Positions 9,020 to 18,825 are shown, counted from the stretch's first letter. The stretch is 58,105 nucleotides of DNA from an uncultured Deefgea sp. (GCF_947072475.1 NZ_CAMTIA010000017.1:1-58105); one strand, 5' to 3'. Translations and numbers: made by a program. The notes: generated by a model from the letters alone, not told the origin.

Positions 9020-10129
9020 TTGCTCACCGCTGAACTTCAAGCTTGGCTACGACTCTCTCTAGTTCCTGGACTAGGGGTTCGTAGCCAATTGCATTTATTG
9101 CGCGCTTTGGGCGAACCTGAGAAGATTTTTTCTGCGCCGCGCAGCGCATTTAAAAGTCTGATTTCTCCCCAACTTATTGACGCAGTGTTGACCACTTGTG
9201 TGCCAAATCATACTGGCATCGTCGAGTTAACCCAAGCGTGGTTGCTTGAACCTCAGCATCACTTAATCACTTTAAATGATGCATTGTATCCGGCTTCGTT
9301 GTTGTCACTACCCGATCCCCCAATTGTGTTGTATGCCAAGGGGGACTTGAATTTACTTAAAAAGCCCGCACTCAGTATAGTAGGGAGTCGAAACGCCACG
9401 CCGCAGGGGATTGAACATGCAGAGCAATTTGCTGCACATTTATCCAACGCCGGACTGTGCATTGTGAGTGGTATGGCCAGTGGTATTGATGCTGCAGCAC
9501 ATCGCGGTGGCTTAGCTGGCCGTAGTTCGAGCATTGCAGTAGTGGGAACAGGGCTTGATCGGATCTACCCGGCCAGTAATCGTCAGCTCGCCCATCAATT
9601 GGCGAGCGAAGGTTTGATTTTGTCGGAGTTTGCCTTGGGCTCACCGCCGTTGCCGATGCATTTCCCACAGCGAAATCGAATTATTGCTGCCTTAGGTTTG
9701 GGCTGCTTGGTGGTTGAGGCGGCATTGGGTAGCGGCTCATTGATTACAGCGAGACAGGCCGTTGATCTTGGCCGTGAAATTTTTGCCATACCTGGCTCAA
9801 TTCATTCCCCGCAAGCGAAAGGTTGCCATGCCTTGATTAAGAGTGGTGCTAAGCTTGTTGAGTCGGGGGATGATATTTTGAGTGAACTTTGTTTTGGTAA
9901 TGATTTATTTTCAGTGGCCGCTACGCCTAAAAAACAGGCTCAGCCGCCGGTGGCTGAGGATGAGTTTTGGCAAGCTTTAGGTTGGGACCCCGTAGATATC
10001 GAGACTTTAATTCTGCGAACTGGCTTGACGAATGCCGCGCTGTACGAGATTCTGTTGGGTTTTGAATTGGAAGGGAAGCTGGCTTCTTTGCCTGGCGGAC
10101 GCTATCAACGCATTGGCGGAGGGGTTTAA
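9020..10129 (+). CDS. dprA: DNA-processing protein DprA
   Basis: Loads RecA onto incoming single-stranded DNA during natural transformation. The 369-residue protein has a helical N-terminal region, the Rossmann-like core with GSRNATPQGIEHA, IVSGMASGIDAAAHRGGL and MHFPQRNRIIAALG, and a C-terminal winged-helix domain (ILRTGLTNAALYEILLGFELEGKL). The start is a TTG just after the LysM stop; no in-frame ATG or GTG lies close by. Its presence fits a naturally competent lineage but is not proof, since dprA is nearly universal. Confidence 0.95.
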   Translation: MLTAELQAWLRLSLVPGLGVRSQLHLLRALGEPEKIFSAPRSAFKSLISPQLIDAVLTTCVPNHTGIVELTQAWLLEPQHHLITLNDALYPASLLSLPDPPIVLYAKGDLNLLKKPALSIVGSRNATPQGIEHAEQFAAHLSNAGLCIVSGMASGIDAAAHRGGLAGRSSSIAVVGTGLDRIYPASNRQLAHQLASEGLILSEFALGSPPLPMHFPQRNRIIAALGLGCLVVEAALGSGSLITARQAVDLGREIFAIPGSIHSPQAKGCHALIKSGAKLVESGDDILSELCFGNDLFSVAATPKKQAQPPVAEDEFWQALGWDPVDIETLILRTGLTNAALYEILLGFELEGKLASLPGGRYQRIGGGV

Positions 10130-10137
10130 TACAGATT

Positions 10138-10596
10138 ATGTTAGAAGTGCTTGCTTACCTTTTTGAGCAGTTTTATAACGCAGATGGCTTGCCTGATATG
10201 TCTCAATTGGCCAAAAAATTGTCTTTGGCTGGCTTTGAAGGTGAAGATATACATGACGCGCTGACGTGGTTATCTGAGCTCAAACAAATTGATGTTGCAC
10301 CCTATAAATTACTCGATTCCAGTGAGTTTGGTTTTCGCTCCTTGCATCCGATGGAGCTAGAAAGACTGAGTGAAGAAGCGGCAATATTTATGCATTCTTT
10401 AGATGCAACACGAATCTTGAGTGCGGGCGAGCGCGAACTAGTCCTTGATCGACTTTGGCGTGAACCCGATGGTGAAGTCGCTCTAGAAAGAATTAAATTA
10501 ATAGTTTTAATGGTGATTTGGCAAAAGCGTGACGCTTTAACCAATCTCCTAATCGAGGAGTTGCTGTTTGGCCGTGAAGGTTTTGCTTTGCATTAG
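10138..10596 (+). CDS. smg: Smg family protein (DUF494)
   Basis: A 152-residue acidic helical protein of the Smg/DUF494 family (MLEVLAYLFEQFYNAD), typically encoded between dprA and topA as here. Its function is not established. The ATG lies 8 nt after the dprA stop, consistent with one operon with the LysM gene, dprA and probably topA. Confidence 0.9.
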   Translation: MLEVLAYLFEQFYNADGLPDMSQLAKKLSLAGFEGEDIHDALTWLSELKQIDVAPYKLLDSSEFGFRSLHPMELERLSEEAAIFMHSLDATRILSAGERELVLDRLWREPDGEVALERIKLIVLMVIWQKRDALTNLLIEELLFGREGFALH

Positions 10597-10649
10597 ACCG
10601 CGCTGCGCCACGCACTCCAGTTTTTGAATCTCTGCTGCCTTGGGGAACC

Positions 10650-12944
10650 ATGCCGGCCAATCTCTTAATCGTTGAGTCGCCTTCGAAAGCGAAAACCCTA
10701 CAAAAATATTTGGGCAAAGATTTCCAAATTCTTGCTTCTTATGGCCATGTGCGCGGATTAGTGCGTAAATCTGGCTCGGTAGATCCTGAAAAAGACTTCA
10801 AAATGAAGTATCAGATCATCGAAAAAAATAAAAAGCACGTTGATGCCATCTGTGATGCCGTTGAAGCTGCTGACCATATTTATCTCGCCTCCGATCCGGA
10901 TCGAGAAGGTGAAGCTATTTCTTGGCACATTATGGAAATTTTAAAAGCTAAGAAATTAATTAGCCCAGAAAAAACCTTTAAACGCGTTGTGTTTCATGAG
11001 ATTACTGAGTCTGCTGTTTTGCAGGCCGTCGCCAATCCACGCGATATTGACTTTAATTTGGTCAATGCACAGCAAGCACGCAGCGCCTTAGATTATTTGG
11101 TCGGCTTTAATTTGTCGCCCTTGTTGTGGCGAAAAGTGCGTACTGGTCTCTCCGCAGGCCGAGTGCAAAGTCCTGCTTTGCGCTTAATTTGCGAGCGCGA
11201 GATTGAAATTCGTGCGTTTAATGCCCAAGAATACTGGTCAATCCACCTTGATACCAAAAAAGGTCGCAGTAAAGTCGCGGCGAGACTCACCACGTGGCAA
11301 GGGAAAAAACTCGATCAATTTGATATTCCGGATGAAGCGGCTCAAGCCACTATTTTGGCGGGTTTAGCCGATTTACCCGCTCAAGTGCATTCGGTTGAAA
11401 AGAAAAAGAAATCGCGCAGTCCTGCTGCGCCATTTACTACGTCAACCTTGCAGCAAGAAGCGGTGCGTAAATTAGGCTTTACCACCGATAGAGCCATGCG
11501 CACTGCGCAGCAACTCTATGAAGGGATTAATCTGGGCGGGGAAACCGTCGGTTTAATCACGTATATGCGTACCGATTCGGTGGCTTTATCGAATGATGCT
11601 TTGGCTGAAATACGTGGCTATATTGGCGAGCATTTCGAAAAAGAATATTTACCGAAAGACGCGATTGCGTATAAAAACAAAGCCAAAAATGCGCAAGAAG
11701 CGCATGAAGCGGTACGTCCAACGTCGATTCATCGCACGCCTGAGTCGGTTAAAACCTTCTTGTCGCCAGAGCAGTTTAAGCTGTACCAAATGATTTGGAA
11801 GCGGACCTTAGCCTGCCAAATGACCTCGGCAAAATTTGATACGGTTGCGGTCGATATTGCTGTTGGTAGTCCAGAAAATTTATTTCGTGCCACAGGACAG
11901 ACTTTGGTATTTCCGGGCTTTATCGCGGTATATCAAGAAGATGCCGATGATGTCGACGATGATGATGATGAAGCTCGCTTGCCGGTGATGACTGAAGGCG
12001 ATGTGTTACCGGTAGAAAAACTCTCTGGTGAGCAGCATTTTACCCAACCGCCGCCACGCTTTACTGAGGCGAGTTTGGTCAAATCACTCGAAGAATTTGG
12101 CATTGGTCGTCCTTCAACGTATGCATCGATTATTTTTACCTTAAAAGATCGTGAGTACGTGATTTTAGATAAAAAGCGCTTCACGCCGACCGATACCGGT
12201 GAAGTGGTGAATAAGTTTTTATCTGAGCATTTTACTCAGTATGTGGATTACAACTTTACCGCCAAATTGGAAGACAAACTCGATGAAATCTCTAACGGCA
12301 GCCGTGAGTGGATTCCGGTTTTGGAAGAGTTCTGGGTCAAGTTCCATAAGCAAGTTGAAGAAAAACAAGCTTTAACCCGCGCTGAAGTCACGCATGAAGC
12401 GATGGATGAGGATTGCCCGAAATGTGGCAAGCATAAGCTATCGATTCGCTTAGGTCGTCGTGGCCGCTTCATTAGCTGTAGCTCTTACCCAGAGTGTGAT
12501 TACACACGCAATATTGGTGATGATCCCAATGCGGCCCCAGTTGAGCCCGAAGTGGTACCTGATCGCACATGTCCAAAATGCGAATCACCCTTACTGATCA
12601 AATTAGGTCGTTATGGCAAGTTTATTGGTTGCTCTAATTATCCGAAATGTAAGCATATTGAGCCACTTGAAAAGCCCAAAGACACCGGTATTGAATGTCC
12701 TGAGTGCCATAAAGGCAGCTTGATTGAGCGCAAAAGCCGTTATGGCAAGCTGTTTTATTCTTGCAATACCTATCCAGATTGCAAATATGCAACATGGAAC
12801 CCACCGGTGGCAGAGCCTTGCCCACAGTGTAAATGGCCGATTATGACCATTAAAGTCACAAAACGCCGTGGCACCGAAAAAGTGTGTCCACAAAAAGAGT
12901 GTGGTTACAGTGAAGTACTGATCCCTCCGCCAGAAAAAGCGTAA
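10650..12944 (+). CDS. topA: DNA topoisomerase I
   Basis: Type IA topoisomerase that relaxes negative supercoils. The 764-residue protein has the Toprim domain (LLIVESPSKAKTL, YLASDPDREGEAISWH), the active-site Tyr305 in GLITYMRTDS, and four C-terminal four-cysteine zinc ribbons from about residue 590, each of CPxC type. A run of acidic residues (EDADDVDDDDDEA, about residues 430-445) makes a distinctive charged insert before the domain beginning TEGDVLPVEKL. The final zinc ribbon ends a few residues before the stop. An intrinsic terminator follows immediately. Confidence 0.97.
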   Translation: MPANLLIVESPSKAKTLQKYLGKDFQILASYGHVRGLVRKSGSVDPEKDFKMKYQIIEKNKKHVDAICDAVEAADHIYLASDPDREGEAISWHIMEILKAKKLISPEKTFKRVVFHEITESAVLQAVANPRDIDFNLVNAQQARSALDYLVGFNLSPLLWRKVRTGLSAGRVQSPALRLICEREIEIRAFNAQEYWSIHLDTKKGRSKVAARLTTWQGKKLDQFDIPDEAAQATILAGLADLPAQVHSVEKKKKSRSPAAPFTTSTLQQEAVRKLGFTTDRAMRTAQQLYEGINLGGETVGLITYMRTDSVALSNDALAEIRGYIGEHFEKEYLPKDAIAYKNKAKNAQEAHEAVRPTSIHRTPESVKTFLSPEQFKLYQMIWKRTLACQMTSAKFDTVAVDIAVGSPENLFRATGQTLVFPGFIAVYQEDADDVDDDDDEARLPVMTEGDVLPVEKLSGEQHFTQPPPRFTEASLVKSLEEFGIGRPSTYASIIFTLKDREYVILDKKRFTPTDTGEVVNKFLSEHFTQYVDYNFTAKLEDKLDEISNGSREWIPVLEEFWVKFHKQVEEKQALTRAEVTHEAMDEDCPKCGKHKLSIRLGRRGRFISCSSYPECDYTRNIGDDPNAAPVEPEVVPDRTCPKCESPLLIKLGRYGKFIGCSNYPKCKHIEPLEKPKDTGIECPECHKGSLIERKSRYGKLFYSCNTYPDCKYATWNPPVAEPCPQCKWPIMTIKVTKRRGTEKVCPQKECGYSEVLIPPPEKA

Positions 12945-12955
12945 AATCACACCAC

Positions 12956-12984
12956 AACGGGAATCGATTCGGTTCCCGTTTTTA
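12956..12984 (+). terminator. Intrinsic terminator after topA
   Basis: AACGGGAA (12956-12963) and TTCCCGTT (12973-12980) form an 8-bp stem around a 9-nt loop, followed by TTTAG and a second T run. It closes the dprA-smg-topA transcript just before the GGDEF-EAL gene. Confidence 0.85.
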
Positions 12985-12992
12985 GTGTTTTT

Positions 12993-15638
12993 TTGATAAA
13001 GCTCATTCAATTGTTACTCAAGGCTTTTGTGCGGTCAGAAAATCTAGCCCCTATTGCAGCATCGCTTGCGCCTCATGAGGCCTTAGGCCTTTATCAAACC
13101 TATTTTAATGCTTTTGATAATGTGGTTAATTTATTGGCGAGCGCTGATGATCCTGATGCCATGGTTGAAGTATTGCGCACGCTGGCAGAGGCATCGCATA
13201 GCGGAATGACGGGACTGTATTTGAATGAGGCCGATGGCAAAATAGCGCGGTTGACTTCAGCATGGCGAGATGATGATTGCCATCTTGCACGCAATACCCC
13301 CCAGCCGTTTGTAACGCTAGAGTATGACCAATATCCATTACTGGCCGATACCCTTGCTGTCGGTATGGTGCTCAATAAGTCATTGCTTGAGCTACCGCTC
13401 GCCGAGCAGATGCTATTGGCGCAAGTCGGGGTGCGCCAATTATTGTGTATTCCATTGCTAGATAATGGGCAGTTATTTGGATTTTTATCTTTTTTAAATG
13501 ACGATGAACGCCGGCAACGCGACTCAACCGAGCTGCGTTTATTGTCGATGTTAAGCAATCATGTGGCGCAGGCGCTGTTAAAAGCCAAAGTAGAGGCCGA
13601 TTCAATTGCGAATCAACAACGACTACGTGCCTTAGTCGGTGCGACCCAAGATATGGTGTTTGAACTAGAGCCCAATGGCGTGATTTGCCAAGTTTGGTCT
13701 GGTCATCCTAGCCTACCTGCGCCCAGTGATTTATTGGGGCGCGCCTTAACCATTGCATTGCCTTTTGAGTTAGCCCGTGAATTAGTGCAACGCGTGCCTA
13801 AATTATTGGCAGGGCTTGCCAGCATGCAGTTTCATTGTGTGTTGCAAGACCAAGTCTGTCTTTTAGTGCGTTTGCAATGCGTTGCGGCGGGTAGTCGTCA
13901 GCATATTGTGGTGTTGATGCAGGACGTGACGACATTAATGCAAGATGCGGCGCGTAAAAAAACCACGCTGGACACGCTAAATTTACTCGAAGAGGCCATT
14001 GTCGATTTGTCGCCGCAAGGCCTGCTGACGGAGACGACCATCGCTTGGACTAAATTACGCGGAATGGATCCGCGTCATTTAAATCAGGATTTATCACGGT
14101 CTATTTTGTCCTGGGTTTATCCGGATGATGTGACCTTGGTGGCGGATGTTTTGGCACAATTGGCCAAATCAGCAGTGCCCAATCAGGTTCGTTTTCGTTT
14201 GATGCGTGAAGATGGTGAGTTTGTGTGGGTCGAAGCACGTTTAATCGCCCATTTTGGACCGGACCAACAAATCACTGGCTTGCGCGGCGTATTACGTGAT
14301 GTAACGGTGGCCCATTTAAATGAGCAGCATATTACGCAATTGGCACTTTATGATGGATTAACCAGTTTACCTAATCGTCTTTTGCTCGATGATGAATTGC
14401 ATCGCGCCATTGATCAGGCTCGAATAAATCAGTGCAAAGTCGGTTTGGGCTTTATCGATTTAGATCACTTTAAACAAATTAATGATGCATTTGGGCATCA
14501 AACCGGCGACGAGTTACTGATTAGATTATCGAAGCGTCTTAAAGCGGTATTGCCCGAAGATGCCATTTTGGCCCGTTGGGGGGGCGATGAATTTATTGCC
14601 TTAATTCCAAACTTAAAAGACAGTAAACAATTAAAAACTATTGCTGAGTCACTTCGGTTAGCTGCCAGAGAAAGCATCAGTATTAATGGCATGGAGACGC
14701 AACCGACGATTTCAGTGGGTTTTGCGATTTATCCAGACAATGCCGAAAGTGGCGAAGAATTATTATCTGCTGCAGATCATACGATGTATCACGCCAAGCA
14801 TGCAGGAAGAAATAACGCCTGTTTTTATGGTGATATCGTTCATTTAAAAGCGCTGGGCCGTGAACATGTTGCGATTCAATCTCGATTGTCGAGTGCGATT
14901 CAGCAGGGCGGTTTGCAAGTGTTTTATCAGCCAGTGGTGAATGCTAAAACTGGCGAAGTGGTATCGGTTGAAGCGTTGGCGCGTTGGCTAGATGATAAAA
15001 GTGGCTGGATTAGCCCTGAATTATTTATTCCAATGGCAGAAAAAGTCGGTTTAATTCAAGAATTATCAGAGCAGATTATGCTGATCGCATTTGCTAAGTT
15101 GCGCGATTGGCGCGATGCTGGTTTGGCGCAAAAAATGATGATTAATATTTCACGTAGTCAATTGTTTTTACCTAGTTTTGTGACGCAATTGGTTGAGCGT
15201 TTATCCAGTTTTCGTTTGCGGCCATCGGATATTATTTTAGAAATCACCGAAAGTATTGCATTGACTGATTTCTCTCGGCAAATGCGTCATTTACGGCAAT
15301 TGCGTTTGGCAGGTTTTGAAATTGCGATTGATGATTTTGGTACTGGGTACTCTTCATTGTCGCAATTGCATGAAATGCCGGCCCAAATGCTTAAAGTAGA
15401 TGTGTCATTCGCGCAGCGTCTGCATACAGAGGATGGTAGAAGAGTCATGCATGCGATTGCACAAATGGCGCAAGGTTTGCAATTGGAGCTGGTGATTGAG
15501 GGGGTTGAAAGCTTAGAAACCGCCCGCTTTTTGCAAGGATTGGGCGTGAATTATATGCAAGGATTTTACTTTAGCGAACCAGTGTCAGCGGGCGTTGCCG
15601 AACTTTGGATGCGCTTGGGTTTGCAAGGAAAAATGTAA
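12993..15638 (+). CDS. GAF-PAS-GGDEF-EAL cyclic di-GMP enzyme
   Basis: An 881-residue cytoplasmic protein that could both make and break cyclic di-GMP. Domains in order: GAF-like about 50-195, one or two PAS domains about 205-435, GGDEF about 450-610, EAL about 625-875. The GGDEF motif is intact (ARWGGDEFIAL, near residue 530) and the EAL motif is intact (VVSVEALARW, near 659), with DFGTGYSSL and later EAL signatures also present. The usual RxxD inhibitory site reads PEDA and is absent. The start is uncertain: TTG at 12993 follows the topA terminator closely, and a GTG at 13029 is an alternative. Signal input is unknown. Confidence 0.9.
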   Translation: MIKLIQLLLKAFVRSENLAPIAASLAPHEALGLYQTYFNAFDNVVNLLASADDPDAMVEVLRTLAEASHSGMTGLYLNEADGKIARLTSAWRDDDCHLARNTPQPFVTLEYDQYPLLADTLAVGMVLNKSLLELPLAEQMLLAQVGVRQLLCIPLLDNGQLFGFLSFLNDDERRQRDSTELRLLSMLSNHVAQALLKAKVEADSIANQQRLRALVGATQDMVFELEPNGVICQVWSGHPSLPAPSDLLGRALTIALPFELARELVQRVPKLLAGLASMQFHCVLQDQVCLLVRLQCVAAGSRQHIVVLMQDVTTLMQDAARKKTTLDTLNLLEEAIVDLSPQGLLTETTIAWTKLRGMDPRHLNQDLSRSILSWVYPDDVTLVADVLAQLAKSAVPNQVRFRLMREDGEFVWVEARLIAHFGPDQQITGLRGVLRDVTVAHLNEQHITQLALYDGLTSLPNRLLLDDELHRAIDQARINQCKVGLGFIDLDHFKQINDAFGHQTGDELLIRLSKRLKAVLPEDAILARWGGDEFIALIPNLKDSKQLKTIAESLRLAARESISINGMETQPTISVGFAIYPDNAESGEELLSAADHTMYHAKHAGRNNACFYGDIVHLKALGREHVAIQSRLSSAIQQGGLQVFYQPVVNAKTGEVVSVEALARWLDDKSGWISPELFIPMAEKVGLIQELSEQIMLIAFAKLRDWRDAGLAQKMMINISRSQLFLPSFVTQLVERLSSFRLRPSDIILEITESIALTDFSRQMRHLRQLRLAGFEIAIDDFGTGYSSLSQLHEMPAQMLKVDVSFAQRLHTEDGRRVMHAIAQMAQGLQLELVIEGVESLETARFLQGLGVNYMQGFYFSEPVSAGVAELWMRLGLQGKM

Positions 15639-15651
15639 AAAATGGCGAAAC

Positions 15652-15692
15652 AAAAAAAGGGCGGCAAGGTATACGCTTGCAGCCCTTTTTTA
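15652..15692. terminator. Bidirectional intrinsic terminator
   Basis: An A run, GGGC-G-GCAAG, an 8-nt loop, CTTGC-A-GCCC and a T run form a stem with one mismatch. It sits between two convergent genes (GGDEF-EAL and gltL) and has A/T tracts on both sides, so it can end transcription from both. Confidence 0.88.
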
Positions 15693-15720
15693 TGAAGGCT
15701 TCTCGGTCAATACTTCGATC

Positions 15721-16449
15721 TTAGTTATGCAGGATTTTTGACAAGAAGTGCTGAGCACGCTCACCACGTGGGCTGCCAAAAAACTCAACCGCACTGCAAT
15801 CTTCTTCGATATGCCCTTTATCCATAAAAATTACCCGATTGGCAACGCGGCGCGCAAAACCCATTTCATGGGTTACACACATCATGGTCATGCCTTCTTG
15901 CGCCAATTCGGTCATGACGTCGAGCACTTCATTGACCATTTCTGGGTCTAAGGCACTGGTCGGCTCATCAAACAGCATGGCAATCGGGTTCATTGCCAAG
16001 GCGCGAGCGATCGCAACACGTTGCTGCTGGCCACCCGAGAGCTGGCCAGGGAACTTAGCCGCTTGCGCCTTAAGGCCGACGCGATCGAGTAGCTTGAGGC
16101 CTGTGTCGCGCGCTTCATCGGCGCTACGGCCTAATACGCGCTGTTGAGCGAGCATTAAGTTTTCTGTGATCGAGAGGTGTGGAAACAACTCAAAGTTTTG
16201 AAATACCATCCCAATTCGCGAGCGCAATAAAGGCAGGTCGGTTTGTGGATCGCCCACTGAGATGCCATCAACAATAATTCGGCCTTCTTGGAAAGGTTCT
16301 AGTGCATTGACGCACTTAATTAAGGTCGATTTGCCCGAGCCCGATGGTCCGCATACGACAACCACTTCACCTTTACTAATATCTGCAGTGCAATCGGTCA
16401 GGACTTGGAAATCACCGTACCATTTATTAATGTGTTCAATCGAAATCAT
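15721..16449 (-). CDS. gltL: Glutamate/aspartate ABC importer, ATP-binding subunit
   Basis: The ATPase of a polar amino-acid importer. The 242-residue protein has Walker [10 protein letters not shown], the Q-loop VFQNFELFPH, signature [15 protein letters not shown], Walker [14 protein letters not shown] and the switch His in [12 protein letters not shown]. Its ATG overlaps the gltK stop by 4 nt, so it is translationally coupled and the last gene of gltIJKL. The gltL assignment rests on the GltI-like binding protein upstream, since ATPases of this group are very alike. Confidence 0.9.
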   Translation of the reverse strand: MISIEHINKWYGDFQVLTDCTADISKGEVVVVCGPSGSGKSTLIKCVNALEPFQEGRIIVDGISVGDPQTDLPLLRSRIGMVFQNFELFPHLSITENLMLAQQRVLGRSADEARDTGLKLLDRVGLKAQAAKFPGQLSGGQQQRVAIARALAMNPIAMLFDEPTSALDPEMVNEVLDVMTELAQEGMTMMCVTHEMGFARRVANRVIFMDKGHIEEDCSAVEFFGSPRGERAQHFLSKILHN

Positions 16450-17111
16450 ACGGTTGTCCTCTTTTTGAGGTACGTCACATAACTAGACGCACCAAAGCTA
16501 ATAATAAAATAAATTAAACCTGCAAATAATAAGAACTCATGCGGTTGGCCAACAATATCACCGCGTGAACGTGCGGTATTTAAAAAGTCCATTAAACCAA
16601 CAGCATAAACCAAAGAAGTGTCTTGGAATAAAATAATCGATTGCTGCATTAATAAAGGCATCATTTTTCTAAATGCTTGTGGCAAAACAATGAGTTGCAT
16701 TGCTTGGCGATAATTTAGCCCCAATGCATAAGCGGCATTAATTTGTCCTTTTGAAATCGATTGAATCCCTGCGCGAACGATTTCGCAAAAATAAGCCGCT
16801 TCAAATAGCATAAATGCAATTAAACACGAGGTGAGCGCACCGACAGGGCGATTCGTTCCGGTGACCCAGCCAATGATAAAGGGCACCATAAAGTAAAACC
16901 AAGTGATGACCAGTAGCAGTGGAATAGAGCGGAAATAATTAACATAAAACCCTGCGGCCATGGCTAAAAATTTATATTTAGACAAGCGTGCTAAGGCCAG
17001 TAAAGTCCCGATGACGACCCCGCCAATGATAGAAAGCACTGTCAGTTTGAGTGTTAACCACAGTCCATCCATCATGCTCGGTAGTGCAGGTAAGATATTG
17101 GAGAAATCCAT
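16446..17111 (-). CDS. gltK: Glutamate/aspartate ABC importer, permease GltK
   Basis: A 221-residue inner-membrane permease of the His/Glu/Gln/Arg/opine type. It has about five hydrophobic segments and the EAA loop that docks the ATPase (ALGLNYRQAMQLIVLPQAFRKMMP). The gene begins on the base after the gltJ stop and has a GGAGGAAAATAA-ATG ribosome site. It pairs with GltJ to form the channel. Confidence 0.92.
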   Translation of the reverse strand: MDFSNILPALPSMMDGLWLTLKLTVLSIIGGVVIGTLLALARLSKYKFLAMAAGFYVNYFRSIPLLLVITWFYFMVPFIIGWVTGTNRPVGALTSCLIAFMLFEAAYFCEIVRAGIQSISKGQINAAYALGLNYRQAMQLIVLPQAFRKMMPLLMQQSIILFQDTSLVYAVGLMDFLNTARSRGDIVGQPHEFLLFAGLIYFIISFGASSYVTYLKKRTTV

Positions 17112-17858
17112 TTATTTTCCTCCTAAAGCAATAAGGCCAGGTACTTGCACCCGTTTTTCTAATTTACGCATTAGCAACATCAGACTCATATTGAGTACGA
17201 AATAAATTAAAGTGGCGAGGGTAAATGCTTCGAATAAATTGGCCGTGAATTCAGCGGTTTGTTTGGTTTGCGCCAATAATTCCATAAGCCCGATTAAGGA
17301 CGCAACCGATGAGTTTTTAAATACATTCAAAAATTCACTGGTGATCGGCGGAATGATGATGCGAAAAGCTTGTGGCAATAAAACATCTTTATACAGTTGC
17401 GGTAAACGTAAACCGAGCGCTAAACCGGCATTTATTTGACCCTGAGGAAGTGCCTCAATGCCGGTGCGAATTTGTTCGGCAACTCGAGCGGCAGTAAATA
17501 AGCCTAAACAAATCACGGTGCTAATAAATGCGCTAGTCGCTGGATTAATGTCTTGTTTGAACCATAGCTCTAAACTTTCAGGCAGATAATCGGGCACCAT
17601 AAAGTACCAAATAAACAATTGAATTAAGAGTGGTACATTTCTAAATAAAGCCACATAGCCAGCGGCTAAATTGGCAATTATTTTGTTGGGCAGCGTACGA
17701 GCAACACCAATGATTGTGCCAATGAATAAAGCAATAATCCAGCTGGTGAGGGCCAGCGCAATCGTCCAGCCTAAACCGGTCATGAACCAGTCTAAATAAA
17801 TTTCACTGCCGATACCGGTGGGTTTAAAAAATACACCCCAGTCCCAATGATAATTCAT
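17112..17858 (-). CDS. gltJ: Glutamate/aspartate ABC importer, permease GltJ
   Basis: A 248-residue inner-membrane permease with the EAA loop ALGLRLPQLYKDVLLPQAFRI and the N-terminal MNYHWDWGVFF typical of GltJ. I chose the ATG at 17858, preceded by a GGAG site; a TTG 15 nt upstream is in frame but overlaps that site. It lies downstream of gltI across a terminator-like hairpin. Confidence 0.92.
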   Translation of the reverse strand: MNYHWDWGVFFKPTGIGSEIYLDWFMTGLGWTIALALTSWIIALFIGTIIGVARTLPNKIIANLAAGYVALFRNVPLLIQLFIWYFMVPDYLPESLELWFKQDINPATSAFISTVICLGLFTAARVAEQIRTGIEALPQGQINAGLALGLRLPQLYKDVLLPQAFRIIIPPITSEFLNVFKNSSVASLIGLMELLAQTKQTAEFTANLFEAFTLATLIYFVLNMSLMLLMRKLEKRVQVPGLIALGGK

Positions 17859-17876
17859 CGTAATTTTCTCCAATGG

Positions 17877-17908
17877 TAAAAAAGCCGAGTAGTGTTGCTA
17901 CTCGGCTT
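17877..17908 (-). terminator. Hairpin terminator between gltI and gltJ (possible attenuator)
   Basis: In the minus direction AAGCCGAGTAG pairs with CTACTCGGCTT (11 bp) around a 5-nt loop and runs into six T residues. It lies inside the gltIJKL operon, so read-through is needed for the permeases and ATPase. That would give more binding protein than membrane components. Confidence 0.8.
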
Positions 17909-17925
17909 GCTGAGTATGCGGTGAA

Positions 17926-18825
17926 TTACATTTGTTCGGCGGACTTGTCTGTTGGCTTAGCGATTAATTCTTTAAAATCATCAGACATTGGGAAATTGAG
18001 ATTTAAGCCTTTTGGTGGTACTGGGCTTTCAAACCAGCGTTTGTAAATGGTATTGATTTCACCTGATTTGTAGGTGCTGGCAATGGCGCTATCGACGATC
18101 TTTTTAAATTGTGGATCATCTTTACGCAATAAACAGCCATAGATTTCATATGATTGTGGTTTGCCAACGATATCCCATTCGCTTGGTTTTTTTGCTTTTG
18201 CCATTTCACCGGCCAATAAAGCATCGTCCATCATAAAGGCGACGGCGCGATTTGATTCCAGCATTAAGAATGATTCGCCGTGATCTTTAGCGCTAATGAT
18301 ATTCATATTCATTTTTTTGTCTTCGTTCATTTTTTTCAAAATGCGTTCCGACGTCGTGCCAGCAGTGGTCACGACATTTTTACCGGCTAGATCAGGAAAG
18401 TCTTTAATTGCGCCGCCTTTTTTAGTGAGTAGACGCGTGCCAATTTCAAAAATACCCAATGAGAATGCCGCTTGTTTTTGGCGTTCAATATTATTGGTGG
18501 TTGAGCCACATTCAACGTCAACTGTGCCGTTTTGCACCAATGGAATGCGCGTTTGTGAAGTCACCAAGTTATAACGAACTTGTAGGTTCGGCATCTTGAG
18601 TTCTTTCTTTACCGCTTCAACGATTTTGTTGGAGATGTCGACTGAGTAGCCAATTGGTTTGGCGTCATTGGCGAGGTAGGAGAAGGGGATCGAAGAGTCA
18701 CGATGCCCCAAGACAATGACACCGCTTTCTTTTACTTTTTTTAAGGTGCCGCTGAGTTCTTCTGCGCCAACGTGTGCGGTGGTGAGTAGAGACATTGCAA
18801 TGGCCAGAGGAAGTAATACTTTCAT
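17926..18825 (-). CDS. gltI: Periplasmic glutamate/aspartate-binding protein GltI
   Basis: The substrate-binding protein of the importer encoded downstream. The 299-residue precursor has a signal peptide (LLPLAIAMSLLTTAHVGAEE) and the family-3 solute-binding fold; IYKRWFESPVPPKGLNLNF near the C-terminus is close to GltI of other bacteria. I chose the ATG at 18825, with a TTGGAG ribosome site; an upstream in-frame ATG at 18900 would bury the signal peptide. Ligand preference for glutamate/aspartate is inferred from this resemblance. Confidence 0.92.
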   Translation of the reverse strand: MKVLLPLAIAMSLLTTAHVGAEELSGTLKKVKESGVIVLGHRDSSIPFSYLANDAKPIGYSVDISNKIVEAVKKELKMPNLQVRYNLVTSQTRIPLVQNGTVDVECGSTTNNIERQKQAAFSLGIFEIGTRLLTKKGGAIKDFPDLAGKNVVTTAGTTSERILKKMNEDKKMNMNIISAKDHGESFLMLESNRAVAFMMDDALLAGEMAKAKKPSEWDIVGKPQSYEIYGCLLRKDDPQFKKIVDSAIASTYKSGEINTIYKRWFESPVPPKGLNLNFPMSDDFKELIAKPTDKSAEQM

